Assembly (NCBI GenBank): GCA_037893225.1
Contig: JAZGUH010000256.1
Coordinates: 434,001-498,000 of the forward strand
Direction: 5' to 3'
Length of the DNA: 64,000 nucleotides
Source of the DNA: Hippasteria phrygiana
Taxonomy: Eukaryota > Echinodermata > Asteroidea > Valvatida > Goniasteridae
The translations under genes and the position numbers were made by a program. Shown piece by piece: positions 22,294 through 33,270 of the stretch (its first letter is position 1; the number at the start of each line of letters is the position of its first letter). The notes beneath the pieces are model-generated. The model searched no databases and was not told where the DNA came from. It saw only the letters and a program-made list of their open reading frames with translations.

Positions 22294-22859
22294 GTAAGTT
22301 CTGCTGACCGAGTACTATAGCGTAGAGTGTGTTCAACTAAAACGTAATGTACGTTTGTTTTGTCGAGTTTTACTTCTAAGACAAAGAGCTTCTAATATTT
22401 TTCTGTCGACATAAACATTATTCGTCATTTTGTATGGGCAGTCAGGTTGGTGTGGTGGTTCCTCCATCGCCTTCCACCTCAGGTAGCCCCGGCTCGATTC
22501 CCGTCGAGGTGCACTATGTTGATTGGGTTTTCCAGTCCCTACCTATAGAGGAATCTCACAACGACAAGTTTAGCGCCGATCTGCGCACTTACGCGTTTAA
22601 AAACAAGGATCTCAATGTCACAGTAAACAACTTTATGCTAATCACGCGCCTGCGCTGCCCTTTATGGCCTGATTCATTCATGCATGAATGAATGTGCTGA
22701 AAAGCGGTGTTTTGTTTGCCACTAACATTCTCGCTTTCAACCCGGAAGTGCGCAGAAGGGGCTAATGTGAAATTCCTCTATAGGTTTTCCCCAGCATTAA
22801 CTGATCTGTTGGCAGGGCCTCCCGATACTAACATTGAAATTCCCTCCGTTGTCTTCTCT

Positions 22860-23213
22860 CCGGGGGCGGATCAGAGGGGGGTGGGGGGGTCGAACCCCCA
22901 CCGCCCTCCCCTCGCTCGTTGCCAATTTTGAGTTTTTGTTTTGCTTGCTTGTAAGGGCCTGCGCCTAAAGTAGCAAACCAGAAAAACAAAACCCTGTAAA
23001 AGTCTTATTTTGCGCGTACGCAACAAAACAAAGAGGTTAAAAGGCGCCACTAACGTTGGGAAAGTGGTCCCCCCACCCCCGCGCTTGTAAAATTTTGTTC
23101 GCAGGCGAAACATTTAGGGAGTCAACATTTTGGGTTAATGGACGAATACAAATTCAACCCCCCCCCCCCCCCCCCCCCCCCCTGCAAACAATGCTGGATC
23201 CGCCCCTGCTCTC
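22860..23213. mobile_element. G/C-tract MITE with GGGGCGGATC ends
   Basis: The ends are gggggcggatc and (reverse complement) caggggcggatccagc. The interior has G and C homopolymers. It is absent from the matching position of lectin gene 2. Related ends occur at 51855-52103 and 57580. It resembles common hAT-type MITEs; the TSD is decayed. Confidence 0.55.
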
Positions 23214-23396
23214 AGTTCAAAAGCTGAAGGACAGTGCTAATGTAACCTAGGATAATTACAATAAATTGGATTTGGTTAAATAATTAATGATAATTGATCA
23301 ACACAAACACCGTGCAGGTCTTTGCACACCGAATGGAAATTGTAAGTAGGCATATCCTTTCTATGCCGTTCAACTTGGCAAGCGGGTAAAACACTA

Positions 23397-23512
23397 TAGA
23401 GTACCGAAGTCTGACGTCAGTTGCCGCGGCAACTGGTTCCAAACACATGCAGTTTAGAATGTATTCTGGTTCCAAACATTGCAATAATTGACGTCATCAC
23501 TTCGGTACTCTA
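23397..23512 (+). mobile_element. MITE family 'TAGAGTACCGAAGT', copy 2
   Basis: 116 bp, TA target. The empty site is preserved in lectin gene 2 near 56768-56778 (acactataccg). Nearly identical to 51482-51597. Confidence 0.85.
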
Positions 23513-23819
23513 TACCGGTAACGTAGGCCTAAAGAGTTTCGTTTTTAAACTTGCTTTAGATAATTCACAGCATGGGGGAAGGATGTTCACACTATAGTTA
23601 CGCATGACCAACTATAGTTGTGAAGCGTACATGTACATTTCTAGCATCCAAACAAGTTCAAACAAAAATACAGCAGCACATTTGATTAAGCATTTATTCT
23701 GGGATGACAGAAGAAACACAAATTGGTTCAATAGCATCGGTAGTATACCGGTAGGTACTTTGTGTGATTCAACATATACTGTATGAAATAAATCTGTAAA
23801 TTAAGCTCATTGCGTCATC

Positions 23820-24046
23820 CGAGTCATAGACCTACAGAAGCCCGTTCGTGCGAGGTTTACTAGTGAAAAGAAATATTGCGAAATAACGCAATAGTTTTGC
23901 GAAATAACGCAATAGTTGGTTTTTTTAGTATAGCGTTATTTCGCAATACTGTTGCGTTATTTCGCAAAAATATTGCATTATTTCGCAATAAAAATATTCT
24001 TTCACTAGTCAAACCTGGCACGAATGGCTTTCGTAGAGTCACGATC
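23820..24046. mobile_element. Fold-back insertion built on ttgcgttatttcgc repeats
   Basis: The outer inverted repeats (gtcatagacctacagaagcc and its counterpart ..ctttcgtagagtcacga), the inner pair aggtttactagtgaaa/ttcactagtcaaacc and the core of inverted gcgaaataacgcaatag units make a near-complete hairpin. The gene-2 intron reads straight across (catccgagtcacgagg), so this is an insertion in gene 1. Confidence 0.7.
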
Positions 24047-24419
24047 GAGAAAATAGCAAAAAAGTATGCGTTATGTTTCAAAAGTGATATCATTTTGTGT
24101 GCATGTTCAAATGTGTTTATTTCGATTGTTAAAACCGAACTAAGCCACGGCGTTTTGGAGGTCTTCGAATACAATTTTCTCGAACATGACAGCATTTTAG
24201 ACGGAAATTTTTCTCACGAGGATTGATACTGGTATGCTATCGTACGTCTTTATAAACAGTGCTTTCAGATTACAACCGATCAGTTTTATTTTTTATCATT
24301 ACCAAAGCTATATCATACCATTGAGTTCAGGTTACAAAAATTCATGAAACATATTTTAAAGATCCTGCTAACGTGGACAATCTAGTAAATGAACATTTAT
24401 TTCTTCTATACTATTGCAG

Positions 24420-24659
24420 AGTGGATGGCCATAGTAGCCTTGGCTAATGTGTGCTACATGGGCTCCGAACGCGATCCACGCAGCGGTGCAATACGCTGGG
24501 TTCTCCCGTACCGAGACCCGTGTAGCTGCACCGAGCTACGGCCGGGCGGCATGGTCAACGGTCTAACCCCGGCACTCTCGTTTCAACCCAAGTATCTTAG
24601 CGGTCTGGTGGTCACCAAGGATAGACGGGAGATCAGAAGACTTCTGAATTGCATGCCAG
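24420..24659 (+). CDS. SUEL-type lectin gene 1, exon 2 (unrecognised 80-codon module)
   Basis: A symmetric phase 1-1 exon of exactly 240 bp between ..attgcag and gtgagt. It finishes the hydrophobic N-terminus, then encodes a module I do not recognise: CYMGSERDPRSGAIRWVLPY, DPCSCTEL, PGGMVNG and KDRREIRRLLNCMP, with four cysteines. The copy in gene 2 differs at 6 of 79 residues while the introns are rearranged, which points to selection on the protein or recent conversion. The last base pairs with exon 3 to give Ala. Confidence 0.7.
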
Positions 24660-25115
24660 GTGAGTCGGCTTTACTTGCAAAAAAACCTTCATTTATATGA
24701 AACTCCGCCCGTATAAGATAATAAAATAATACTATTTTGAAGGACAGAATATAAAAGATGGCGTCGTAAGTGAATGTTTTTTCGTCCCCTTCCCGATAAT
24801 TTGTTAAGAGGGAGAAACCTATTAAATTGAAAATTTCCGTCAGAGCAAGGACATAGCCTCGGCTTAAACTGTAAATTTTCATTTTTGTATAGGCATTCCG
24901 ATTCTAGCCTTTGAGAAAATTCTGATATAGGATCGAAACGTTCTCTTAATTTGTCAGTATATCGATAAACCATATTTCAAAGATCCTTCGTCATGCATGT
25001 ATATAATAATCGAATTTACAGTTTTGGGATAAATTGAGAACGTTTTTGTGGGACTGCGGTGTATGTAAACTGTTGCTCTCTTTGTCCAATGATCATTTTA
25101 ATACAGTACTATAAT

Positions 25116-26393
25116 CTAAAAACTGCTGGGTCAAATTTTGTAGGTCAGAATTTACTGACCCGGTTGGTATAAATGTGACCCTTATCAAGTCATTTAGCAG
25201 GTAATATGTTTTAGCCGTTGTCGGGACTAGATACTACTTAACCATTCTTCAAAATCAATTTGACCTAGTAGTTGGTCAAATTCTGGGTCATTTTTGGGTA
25301 ATTCTTTTTACTAGTACATGTGGCTCCCTTTCTTTTTAAACCTGCCCCCTAAGGTACTATAATACCCCTTTCACTTCTCTCTAACCCCAAATTAAAATTT
25401 CGCCCCTTTTTCAACCTGTCAGGGGTTAATTGACAAAGGTGGCAGCAGGGCTCAACATGCTCTCAACCATTTTGACCCAGGGTTTAATTATAAACGGGTT
25501 TTGTGGTTTGAGTTTTGACCCGGTTTTGTGGGTTGAATTTTTGACCAGGTTTTCGGGGTTGAATTTTGACCCGATTTCCTGGGTTGAATTTTAAATTTTT
25601 TGACCTAACTGAGCGGGTTGTCAAGTGACTCGTTTATGGGTCCATTATTTTTGACTACGCATTCTGTGTTATTTCTAGTCTGGTTGTCAGACCAAAATAT
25701 TCTGACTATTTCTGATGAATATTAGGGTCCGGTAGCCGCCAATATCACGTGACGAAAACGGGAGGAATTCCTTCCGTTTCCGATTTTTTTCCCGGTAACA
25801 TTCGGCTGTTAACGTTGATGTTCGCAATAAAACAATTCTGCCAGGCCCGTTACAGATCCTGGAATTTGAATTCTCAGTTATACATAAGAACTGAAAAAAT
25901 CAATGCCATACTCTTGCAGTATTTTGCCGACCGGATTCTGCAAGAATATTGAATTTGAATTATGCAACTGACAGAGATGTATTCGAGTCCATCACAAGTC
26001 CCTGCAAGTCCCTGCAAGTCCATCACAAGCCATCTAGTCCTAATTCCAATCACAAGCTATTCAAATGAGCTTTGATAAAGGCATTCCATTGTCATCCAGT
26101 TACTTGTGACCTGCTTTATGAAAGGACTTCTGACTGGATTTGCTAAAGGACTTGTGATAGGACTTGTGAAAGGACTTGTGAAAGTACTTGTGAAAGGACT
26201 TGCAGGGACTCGACTACAACTCTGGCCACTGACGTCACTCGGACTAACACTGCACGTCATGATCTATTTTAAACCGTGGGTACTACGTCAGGAAATCTTC
26301 AGGTCAGGGTCCACCTGAGTCGAGCAAATCCGGATTCAGAATTTGGGTCCAAAATGACCCATTTGGGGTCATTTCTGGCCCAGCAGTTTTTAG
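25116..26393. mobile_element. TIR element CTAAAAACTGCTGGG with internal minisatellites
   Basis: Inverted ends ctaaaaactgctggg lie at 25116-25130 and 26379-26393. Inside, 25480-25620 has ~27-bp units (gggttgaattttgacccggt). Positions 25985-26060 and 26106-26205 hold inverted blocks of a 12-bp repeat (aaaggacttgtg / cacaagtcc). It lies in intron 2 of lectin gene 1. No transposase. Confidence 0.6.
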
Positions 26394-26809
26394 AGTGTAA
26401 ATAAAGAAGCTTCAAAAAAATATAATCTCAAGCATAATTTAATATCGAACAGAACTTACAAAATGTGCAAACATGGTAAGATGTTGGCCCAAGCCAGTCT
26501 GACGGGCACTGAATTTAGAACGGCCGCGCCCTGAAACTGGTACATCGAACCCTAATTAGTTCAAAATATTCGTCCGCCGGTATAACAAAATAGTTCCATA
26601 GAAAACTTTGGACGGCAATTGCATAACCAGCCCGACGGCAATACATCATTGCGCATAATGTTTGCCGGTAAATTTAAGTTCTTATGTATGAGTTATGTTC
26701 ATACGAGGTTGTCGTTTAGACAATCGAATCTATTGATTGGTGCATATTATGAGCCGTGTCTATTACTGAAAAGGTAGCGTCTGTTGTGCGGTAACTCGGA
26801 TATTTAACA

Positions 26810-28190
26810 ATTGTTGTCTGCTGTGATGTGGGATATGGCGTTTTTAACACCCGAGGGACGCAAAGCACCCGAAGCGAAACCGAGGGTGCGTTATGGTCCC
26901 CGAGGGTGTAAAACGTCATATCCCACATCACAGCAGTCAACAATTCTTTTGTTATATCGCCAAACCCATATTTTTTTCAGTTCAACTTGCCTTGCTCGGT
27001 GGAAATTAACTCAAACAAATCACGCGATCAAAACAGCTGATCGTCTGCTAGTCCGCTGCTCCAACTATAGTTTACTATTATCAACAGTGTAGGTGAAAAT
27101 TGCGTGGGTACCAATGATACAGCTGATCGTCTGCTGGTTCGCTGCTCCCATTATAGTCAACAGTGTAGGTTAAAATTGCGTGGGTACCAATGATACAGCT
27201 CAATAGCAAGCTGGCTGATGTGTGATATAATGCTTAGAGTCCGTATTGTGGCAGTCGTTTTTATAGACCGGACACGTGATCGTTCTAGGCCAATCAAAAT
27301 ACAGTATCCAAGACGGAGATATTATACAAATAATAAATGTTTATGAGTGCGATGGTAAGAACAATTTCATGAGGTGACAGATTGAATGTGACAGACTGAA
27401 TAAATCCTCGTCGGATTGCATGCATTGATTTCTTTGTGTACAACGTGCCGTTTTCCCTTCTGCGAAGCCTCGGTTGCTATGCGTCCATCAGGTTTGGCTA
27501 TTCTCTTGGTCGGAGGCTGTTCCACCAATTGCACTTGGCGTCGGGCAAAGGGGAAGCCCTCCATTCAATTTGTACAGGGAATTACGTGTTTTGTCCATGT
27601 TTTTACAGTAATAAAAAAATGAACACAATTTTTTGGGGTATAACGTGGGAGATATTTTTACTGCATAAAACAGTGAAATTTTGAAATATTTAATGAAAAG
27701 GTGTAGCTGTTAGGACAATTTAGTGTTTTCCCCATTGACCACAACACTATTCATTCCCCTTTGAGTCCAGAGGGTGCGATCAGGTAACAGCCACCACTGA
27801 CCAATCAGAGACAAAAAACAAGACCCAGTGACCTCATGCCGACCAAGAGAATGCGTCCCCGAGGGTGTTAAAAACGTCATATCCCACATCACAGCAGTCA
27901 ACAATTGTTTTGTTATATCGCCAAACACAGTTGTTTTTTTTCAGTTCAACTTGCATTGCTTGGTGGAAATTAACTCGAACAAATCACGCGATCACTTGAA
28001 AACAGCTGATCTGCTGCTAGTCCGCTGCTCCCACTACAGATTACTATCCTTAACAGTGTAGCGTGGGTACCAATGATACAGCTCAATAGCTGGCTGATGT
28101 GTGAATATCATGCTTAGAGTATGCCAGTCGTTTTTATAGTACACCGGACACGTGATCATTCTAGGCCAATTAAAATACAGTATATAACAA
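26810..28190. repeat. Two ~400-bp direct repeats with a palindromic head
   Basis: About 26895-27330 and about 27855-28190 share caacaattnttttgttatat, ttcagttcaacttgc, ggtggaaattaactc, aacagctgat and the gtgggtaccaatgatacagc blocks. The segment ctgctgtgatgtgggatat (26819) is inverted at 26925 and 27880 (atatcccacatcacagcag). The layout suggests a decayed TIR element with a repeated end. Confidence 0.65.
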
Positions 28191-28340
28191 TCTTCATGAA
28201 TGAATGTGGCAGACTGTGACGAAACGTCAGTAGGCCTACATGGTGCTATACTATATTGATTAATTATTTTGTGTCAAACAATCCACAAGGGAAACTGACT
28301 AGGTAAATTTGAATACATTTTCAAAGTGAACAAAGAATAC

Positions 28341-28413
28341 TGGCAGGAGCGGGATTCGAACCTGCGACCTCCGGAATACCGTACCGGCGCTCTACCAACT
28401 GAGCTATCTTGCT
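28341..28413 (-). tRNA. tRNA-like gene, left arm (divergent copy)
   Basis: Reverse complement of the right-arm copy. The 5' base is A instead of G, which breaks the first acceptor pair. The A box (TAGCTCAGTTGG) and B box (GGTTCGAATCC) are perfect. Probable pseudogene or SINE-type head. Confidence 0.6.
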
Positions 28414-28569
28414 CTATGTTGGCGGTCTCCCAAATTGTCAGTATCTTTGTATCAGGTTGTATCGTAAAATTGGGTTTGATCCCTGGCTATACGGCATTCT
28501 GGGTTTATGACTTCTGAATAGCGCCCACCCGAACAAAGATACTGACAATTTGGGAGACCGCCAACATAG

Positions 28570-28642
28570 GGCAAGATAGCTCAGTTGGTAGAGCGCCGGT
28601 ACGGTATTCCGGAGGTCGCAGGTTCGAATCCCGCTCCTGCCA
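28570..28642 (+). tRNA. tRNA-like gene, right arm
   Basis: 73 nt folding as a cloverleaf: acceptor GGCAAGA/TCCTGCC with one A-C mismatch, D arm GCTC..GAGC, anticodon stem CCGG/CCGG plus a T-T pair, five-base variable loop, and T arm GCAGG-TTCGAAT-CCCGC with one A-C mismatch. The seven-base anticodon loop is ACGGTAT, which would place GGT at 34-36 (Thr), but position 33 is C rather than the near-universal U. The internal Pol III promoter boxes are intact. A TTTT lies at 28676-28679. The mismatches argue for a tRNA-derived sequence rather than a working tRNA. Confidence 0.6.
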
Positions 28643-29498
28643 GTATTCTTTGTTCACTTTGAAAATGATTAATTATTTTAATAGCACTGCATAGCGAATT
28701 TAAATTCTGCTACTATGATCGAAACGTTACTGCCTCCTGACTTTTATCAATTATATATTTCAGGTAATTTATTCAAGTCAGTAAGCAGTTTGTAGCAGTA
28801 TATTACGTGCTCAGTTTGTTCACGTGCCAAGTTTGCAGTTCACTTTTGCATATTTTCCTTTGATTAGAAACCCTGCACGATTATGCAAGTACTGGAATAG
28901 GTTTCTGGACCTGTAGGCCTATAGACTTTAAATCAAGTCGTCAGACACTGTCGTCTTTGTCCGCAGGCGCCACCACCGCAACCAACCAGCGCTGAGCCAT
29001 TAAGTTTATGATACCATGCAAGGCATTCAACGTTCCGCGATCCGACATGCCCAGCCCTAACGACCTGACCACTATGACACCGGGCTAAAATTCATACACG
29101 CGGCAAGCTCACTGCATATGCATACGTTTCCATAGAGAGGGCCAATCGTAGCTCATCTGGCATAATAGGAATCATCCATGGGGATATTTTTTCTCGATCA
29201 GTGTGTCTTTCTAATCCTGCATAGGCCTATTCCCTTTGTAATATTAAACTAAAGAGTACTTTAATTTATTGATAGTCTGAATCAACTAGCTCAAAAGGTT
29301 TTGGAGTCCTACCTTTATGAAGTCAATACAGAAAGGGGCCAACTTCTAACATCGTGTGCACGTATGTTTTGGTGAACAAGTCTGTCTGCAGGCGCTGGCC
29401 AGTTTGGGTTACGTTAGCGAACTTAACCGCCGCTACCACCCAGCGTGCTATTGTGTCACGTGTCGCAGGGCTATGAGGATGCGTCGTGATCACGAACA

Positions 29499-29984
29499 TT
29501 AATTGTTGAGTATCTCCTCTAAGCGGTTGTGTTCGTGACAGGGCCCTGACAGTTTATCCGAATGGACCCCTGAGTGGGACCCCATGCTGGGCACAAAGAT
29601 GTCTGGGGGGTCAAACGAGAAGGTCTGGTTTTTGGTCAGGAAGCCGACGGCTGGGACAAGTCGTACCCCACCGGGTTCCCAGCGAATGTGTCCCTTTGCA
29701 ATCGATAGTGCCTGTAGCTCACTTCTTCGGCCGGATGTTGCCACTGCTAGGAGAAATGCAAGTTTCACGCTCATGTGTATTAGCGATGCCTGACCGATAG
29801 GTTCAAAGGGAGCTCCGGCAAGCAGCTGGAGTACCCGTCCCAGGTCCCATGTTGGCACAAGTCGACGCACAGGTGGCCACGCTCGCTGCTGGTGAGGTCT
29901 CCATGTATTCGCCTCAGCTAGGGTTTTCATGCGATCTACGCAAAGGCGGTCGAATGGAAGTTCCGGAAAGGTGGGTGATTTCAC
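29499..29984 (-). pseudogene. Tyrosine recombinase fragment of a DIRS/Ngaro-type retroelement
   Basis: The 161-codon frame contains a segment typical of retroelement tyrosine recombinases: TWDLGRVLQLLAGAPFEPIG, HMSVKLAFLLAVATSGRRSE (R of the catalytic set in GRRSEL) and LQALSIAKGHIRWEPGGVRL. The later H-x-x-R and catalytic Tyr are missing, so the 3' half of the domain is lost. It is GC-rich against AT-rich surroundings. It lies antisense within intron 2 of lectin gene 1. Confidence 0.7.
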
Positions 29985-30077
29985 CGCTGACGGGGCCGTA
30001 CGGTGCTTGAAAGACCGATGTGCCGTATCTTCCTTAGCATTCTCTGTGGTGGGGAGCGCTGACCATATCGCGCTGGA

Positions 30078-31009
30078 CTAAGCGGAGCTGAGTCTCAAAC
30101 GAGAAGAGAGGCTGCCTGCGTCCCATGACCCTTCCTGGTCCGAAGGAACACTGTGTGAAGGCCCCGGTGATTGGACCACTGATGGCTGTGTATCACCTCC
30201 CTTATTATCAATTTCCTCATTAGAATGTCCGAATGTCACTGATGGGTGTATGGACAGCTCGGTGGGTGACCCCGGTGTGCGCCACGTACGTCCAGGGGTA
30301 TACGGGGGCCCTTGTGTCGTCCCCGAACCGGGCGACGGCGTTGCGGGCAGGGCGCGGTCACGTCCCGTTCCGTTCGTTCCGGTAAGTTCGGATTGTGGAT
30401 TGGGGAAGGTAGCCACGGGGGGCGCGGGTCCGCCGCGAGGCCGCCCGGTCGTTGCACTAAGGCCGACAATGCGTGGCTAATATTCTGGAAGGCTAGCATG
30501 AGGTCAGCAGGAGTCACGCCCGAACCTTCTTCCTTTCGACGGGAGCTACGCGTTTTCTTTCGCTGAGAGTCTTCTGATAAAAACGACAAGCTCTGCTTAT
30601 GTTTATGTTGCTTAGTCGAAGTGGCATAGCTGGTGGCGCTCGCAGGAGACACCTCCAGCGCTGGAATCCCCGATAGCTGCCCGTAGTAGGACTCTAGTCC
30701 GCCTGGGGACTGGCTCAAGTCCCACCCGGTGAAGGGGCCCGGCAAATCCAAAACGCTAACCCTGAGTAAGTCGGGGCGCGAGAGTCGCGCGGCGAGGGCA
30801 GGCGGGGGTCGAAAACCTCGACGGCGGAGGCCCATGTTGGGCTCGTGGGCCCCTGTTCGACTTTGTGAACTGTCCCCATCGGCCGACGGTGCGGGCGGGG
30901 GGCCGGGCGGCCACGTTATGTCCGCCGTTGGTGACCCGTGAGTGGTGGGCTCTGAACGGGTAGGTGTCCCCGGCGGATCTGTGGACGATTGCAGATCTGG
31001 TTGAGCCAT
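30078..31009 (-). pseudogene. Proline-rich gag-like frame of the same GC-rich retroelement
   Basis: A 257-codon minus-strand frame starts at 31009 (MAQPDLQSSTDPPGTPTRSE) and is Pro/Ser/Arg-rich with a basic patch QRKKTRSSRRKEEG. Near 30400 the reading appears to pass into the next frame, which runs to 30078. Position upstream of the recombinase suggests ORF1 of the element. The reverse transcriptase and RNase H region expected in between is absent, so this is an internally deleted copy. Sequence-based identity of the frame itself is weak. Confidence 0.4.
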
Positions 31010-31299
31010 GGTCTTCTTTAAGGGCTTAGCCCTGGGCCGCCCGCGGAAGCCCGCGTTCCAGTCTTCTTGACCGCGGGCCCCTTGCGAGTTGGCGCTGGCG
31101 GGGGCGTGGGGGCTGGAGGAGACTTATTCTCCAGGGATCCCACTTGGGCCATATACCGGTACGAGGCAGTTCCGCTACGGGAGACTGACCGCGATATACG
31201 GTGAATGCCCAACGGCACTGAGGGAGCGGAGGAGCGTAGCTCGGCGACCGCTGCCTACTCGGCACGTTCAGTTAGCCCCCCCCCCCCCCCCCCCCGATG

Positions 31300-31625
31300 G
31301 GAGCGGAACGAATCACTTTTCCCGTACGGGGACCTCGCTAGAGAGGTGGCTAACACTCTGGGTGAGAGGGCGGTGCGAATGACCGTCTCTCCTTCTTGGG
31401 ATTTATCACTGGTCCGCCTACCGGCGTGTGTGACCGGGGAAAATACGAGCTTCGAAAGGGTGAGGCGAGTGCTACCCGGAGGCTCGATCGTACGGGAACC
31501 TCACTAGAGAGGTGGCCAACACACGGAGTGATAAGAGCGATGCGAGTGATCGTCTCTCCCCCGGGAGAGGGAGGGGGAACGGGCTGTGAAAGGATGAGGG
31601 GAGTGCTCTCCCGGCACAGCTCGTT
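31300..31625 (-). repeat. Two diverged ~166-bp direct repeats at the head of the GC-rich retroelement
   Basis: 31323-31392 (cgtacggggacctcgctaga..) and 31489-31558 (cgtacgggaacctcactaga..) align through gaggtggc..gtctctcc. A C tract is at 31277-31295 and a G tract at 31682-31696. They may be the split terminal repeats used by DIRS-group elements; this is not proven. Confidence 0.5.
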
Positions 31626-32186
31626 GACTAATATATGAAAAGACAACAGAGAGTTGTATACCTGTTTATTTTAGTTTACTTTGGGGGGGGGGGGGGAATA
31701 AAATATAGATAAGAGGAAGAACAGGGGACTACTTCGACCCCAAAGAAAAACGCCCGGGAACGACAAGCCTACTTGGCGGCCGGACCCAGGGGCCCCGGTG
31801 GACAGAGGACTGCACGAGTCTACTACCACACGGGAAAACAACGGAAAACGTGTTGTCCAAAAATGCAATAAATTCACTCTTACTAAATTCCAGAAGACAC
31901 AAACAAACTCTACACTCGATTCTCTACACTATATAATAAGCAGTTGATCAGAATAACACAGAAATACTTGTGCATTGTACATGTATAAGTGGGCTTGCTG
32001 ATCGCATTCGCTAAAAGGATGTTACATGAATATTCATATTCTCTTTAATCAAACTGCACCATAAATAGATATTCATATTTTCTTGATTATTAGCCAATCA
32101 GAGTGCTCCGTCCAAATTCGGTAGCAGGCATGGTGTCTTGTGCGCACGAAAGTTGCAGATTGTTCTGTTCAAGTCGGTAATTGGCA

Positions 32187-32287
32187 AACCTCGTTACCAT
32201 GGGTACGATCTTGCTGCGCCATGTTTTTCCCACCATGCCTTGCGCGATCTAGTGAAGGAACGCACACGCGCCCATGGAGTCAAGGAT
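32187..32287 (+). mobile_element. Mini MULE-like element, copy 3, 11-bp TSD
   Basis: A 101-bp insertion with the perfect direct repeat GGTAATTGGCA at 32176-32186 and 32288-32298. It starts AACCTCGTTACCATGGGTAC and ends ..GTCAAGGAT. It sits inside a copy of the 322-bp MITE seen at 20229. Confidence 0.85.
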
Positions 32288-32298
32288 GGTAATTGGCA

Positions 32299-32454
32299 GT
32301 CGACGCACACGCATCTTGGGGCCGAGGTTGCACAGAACGTTCCCATATGTACCGCGCGCTACACGTAACGCCTGGAAAATGCGGTGTTAGTATTATAATA
32401 CGCGGCGGGGCAGGCGGACTAAAGCCGACCAATTACCGACTTGATTTCAAGTCT
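32299..32454 (-). mobile_element. Partial copy of the 322-bp MULE-like MITE, with the footprint-free site
   Basis: The reverse complement matches 20229-20410 closely, including the cgcgtattataatactaaca stretch uninterrupted. It serves as the empty site for the 20294-20316 palindrome. Confidence 0.8.
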
Positions 32455-32968
32455 AGTAGGCCTACAGTGTCGATTTCGATGACATGTTAGCTGGTCTAGG
32501 CACGGACTCTCTTACTCAATAGCAACGTGAATAATGGACTATTTTTGGTCATCTATTTTGTTGTAAAATAAAATGCCTCTAATTCTATCATAAAAACCGC
32601 AATATTGCAGCTCCACATTGTAGCTTTTACACGGTGTGCCCGGAAGTATCGACCAAAATATACGCGATCACAGCTATATATTCCTTATATCTGCTCGATT
32701 CGTGCAACACGTTCATTTTCAAATGTACATTTCAATTTTGTTCTCAATTTATTTTCTTCTAAAAATGTTGACTGAAAATCGACTACCTGCAATGATAGCT
32801 ACATTGGCCTCAACTAGTTAAAAGGGGGCATGCGAAACTATAGGAGTATATTTACCTATACAAGATTTATGAAAAACAACATTAAAACAATTCTCCCTGA
32901 ATATTTAGGGAATTGTTTGCGCTGTATTCGAAAAATGGCACTGTAATATTTGTTCGATTCCATTGCAG

Positions 32969-33270
32969 CACTGAAAAACAAAATTGGTTGTGAGCACACA
33001 GATTTTGATATCAGCTGTGGTGACGGTGAAACCATTGACGTGAAGTGGGCCCTCTACGGTCGCGAAGTACAAGTAGACAGTAGGCCTACTTCCTGCCCGA
33101 CAGGAAAAGACGAACCATGCGGCAATGAGGCCGTCTCACTGCTGAAGGTCCGAGAGACGTGCCAGGGAGAAACCAACTGCAGGCTCAGAGCCACCAATAA
33201 CTACTTCGGTGGAGACCCATGTCCAGGCATCGTCAAGTATCTTGTCGTCCGCTATACTTGCTCGGATTAA
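32969..33270 (+). CDS. SUEL-type lectin gene 1, exon 3 (galactose/rhamnose-binding lectin domain, stop)
   Basis: After ..ccattgcag, two bases complete the split codon and 99 codons run to TAA at 33268-33270. The product is one SUEL domain (Gal_Lectin family). It has eight cysteines; ALYGRE matches the YGR ligand-binding motif, FGGDPCPG the DPC motif, and KYLVVRYTC the canonical end of the fold. It starts near IGCEHTDFDISCGDGETIDV. The domain is full length (~95 aa). No AATAAA is visible in the 150 bp after the stop. Confidence 0.85.

Larger units (their letters stand above)
22294..24419 (+). other. Lectin gene 1 intron 1, with insertions absent from gene 2
   Basis: It aligns piecewise with intron 1 of gene 2 (56298-60392). 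Compared with that copy it has extra blocks at about 22860-23213, 23397-23512 and about 23820-24046. A ggctcgattcccgtcgaggt segment (22491-22510; ggttcgattcccgtccaggt in gene 2) looks like a Pol III B box of an old tRNA-derived SINE shared by both copies. Confidence 0.6.
28316..28667. repeat. Near-perfect 135-bp inverted repeat carrying two tRNA-like genes
   Basis: Left arm 28316-28450 and right arm 28533-28667 are reverse complements with only one or two differences (gctct versus gccct near 28412), separated by an 82-bp spacer. Each arm holds a complete 73-nt tRNA-like sequence pointing outward. A 14-bp direct repeat, TGATTAATTATTTT, occurs at 28257-28270 and 28666-28679, consistent with a target duplication. 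It lies in intron 2 of lectin gene 1. Confidence 0.85.

Noticed and set aside
22434..22691. 85-codon frame in lectin intron 1
   Set aside because: Not preserved in the gene-2 intron; covers an old SINE-like B box region.
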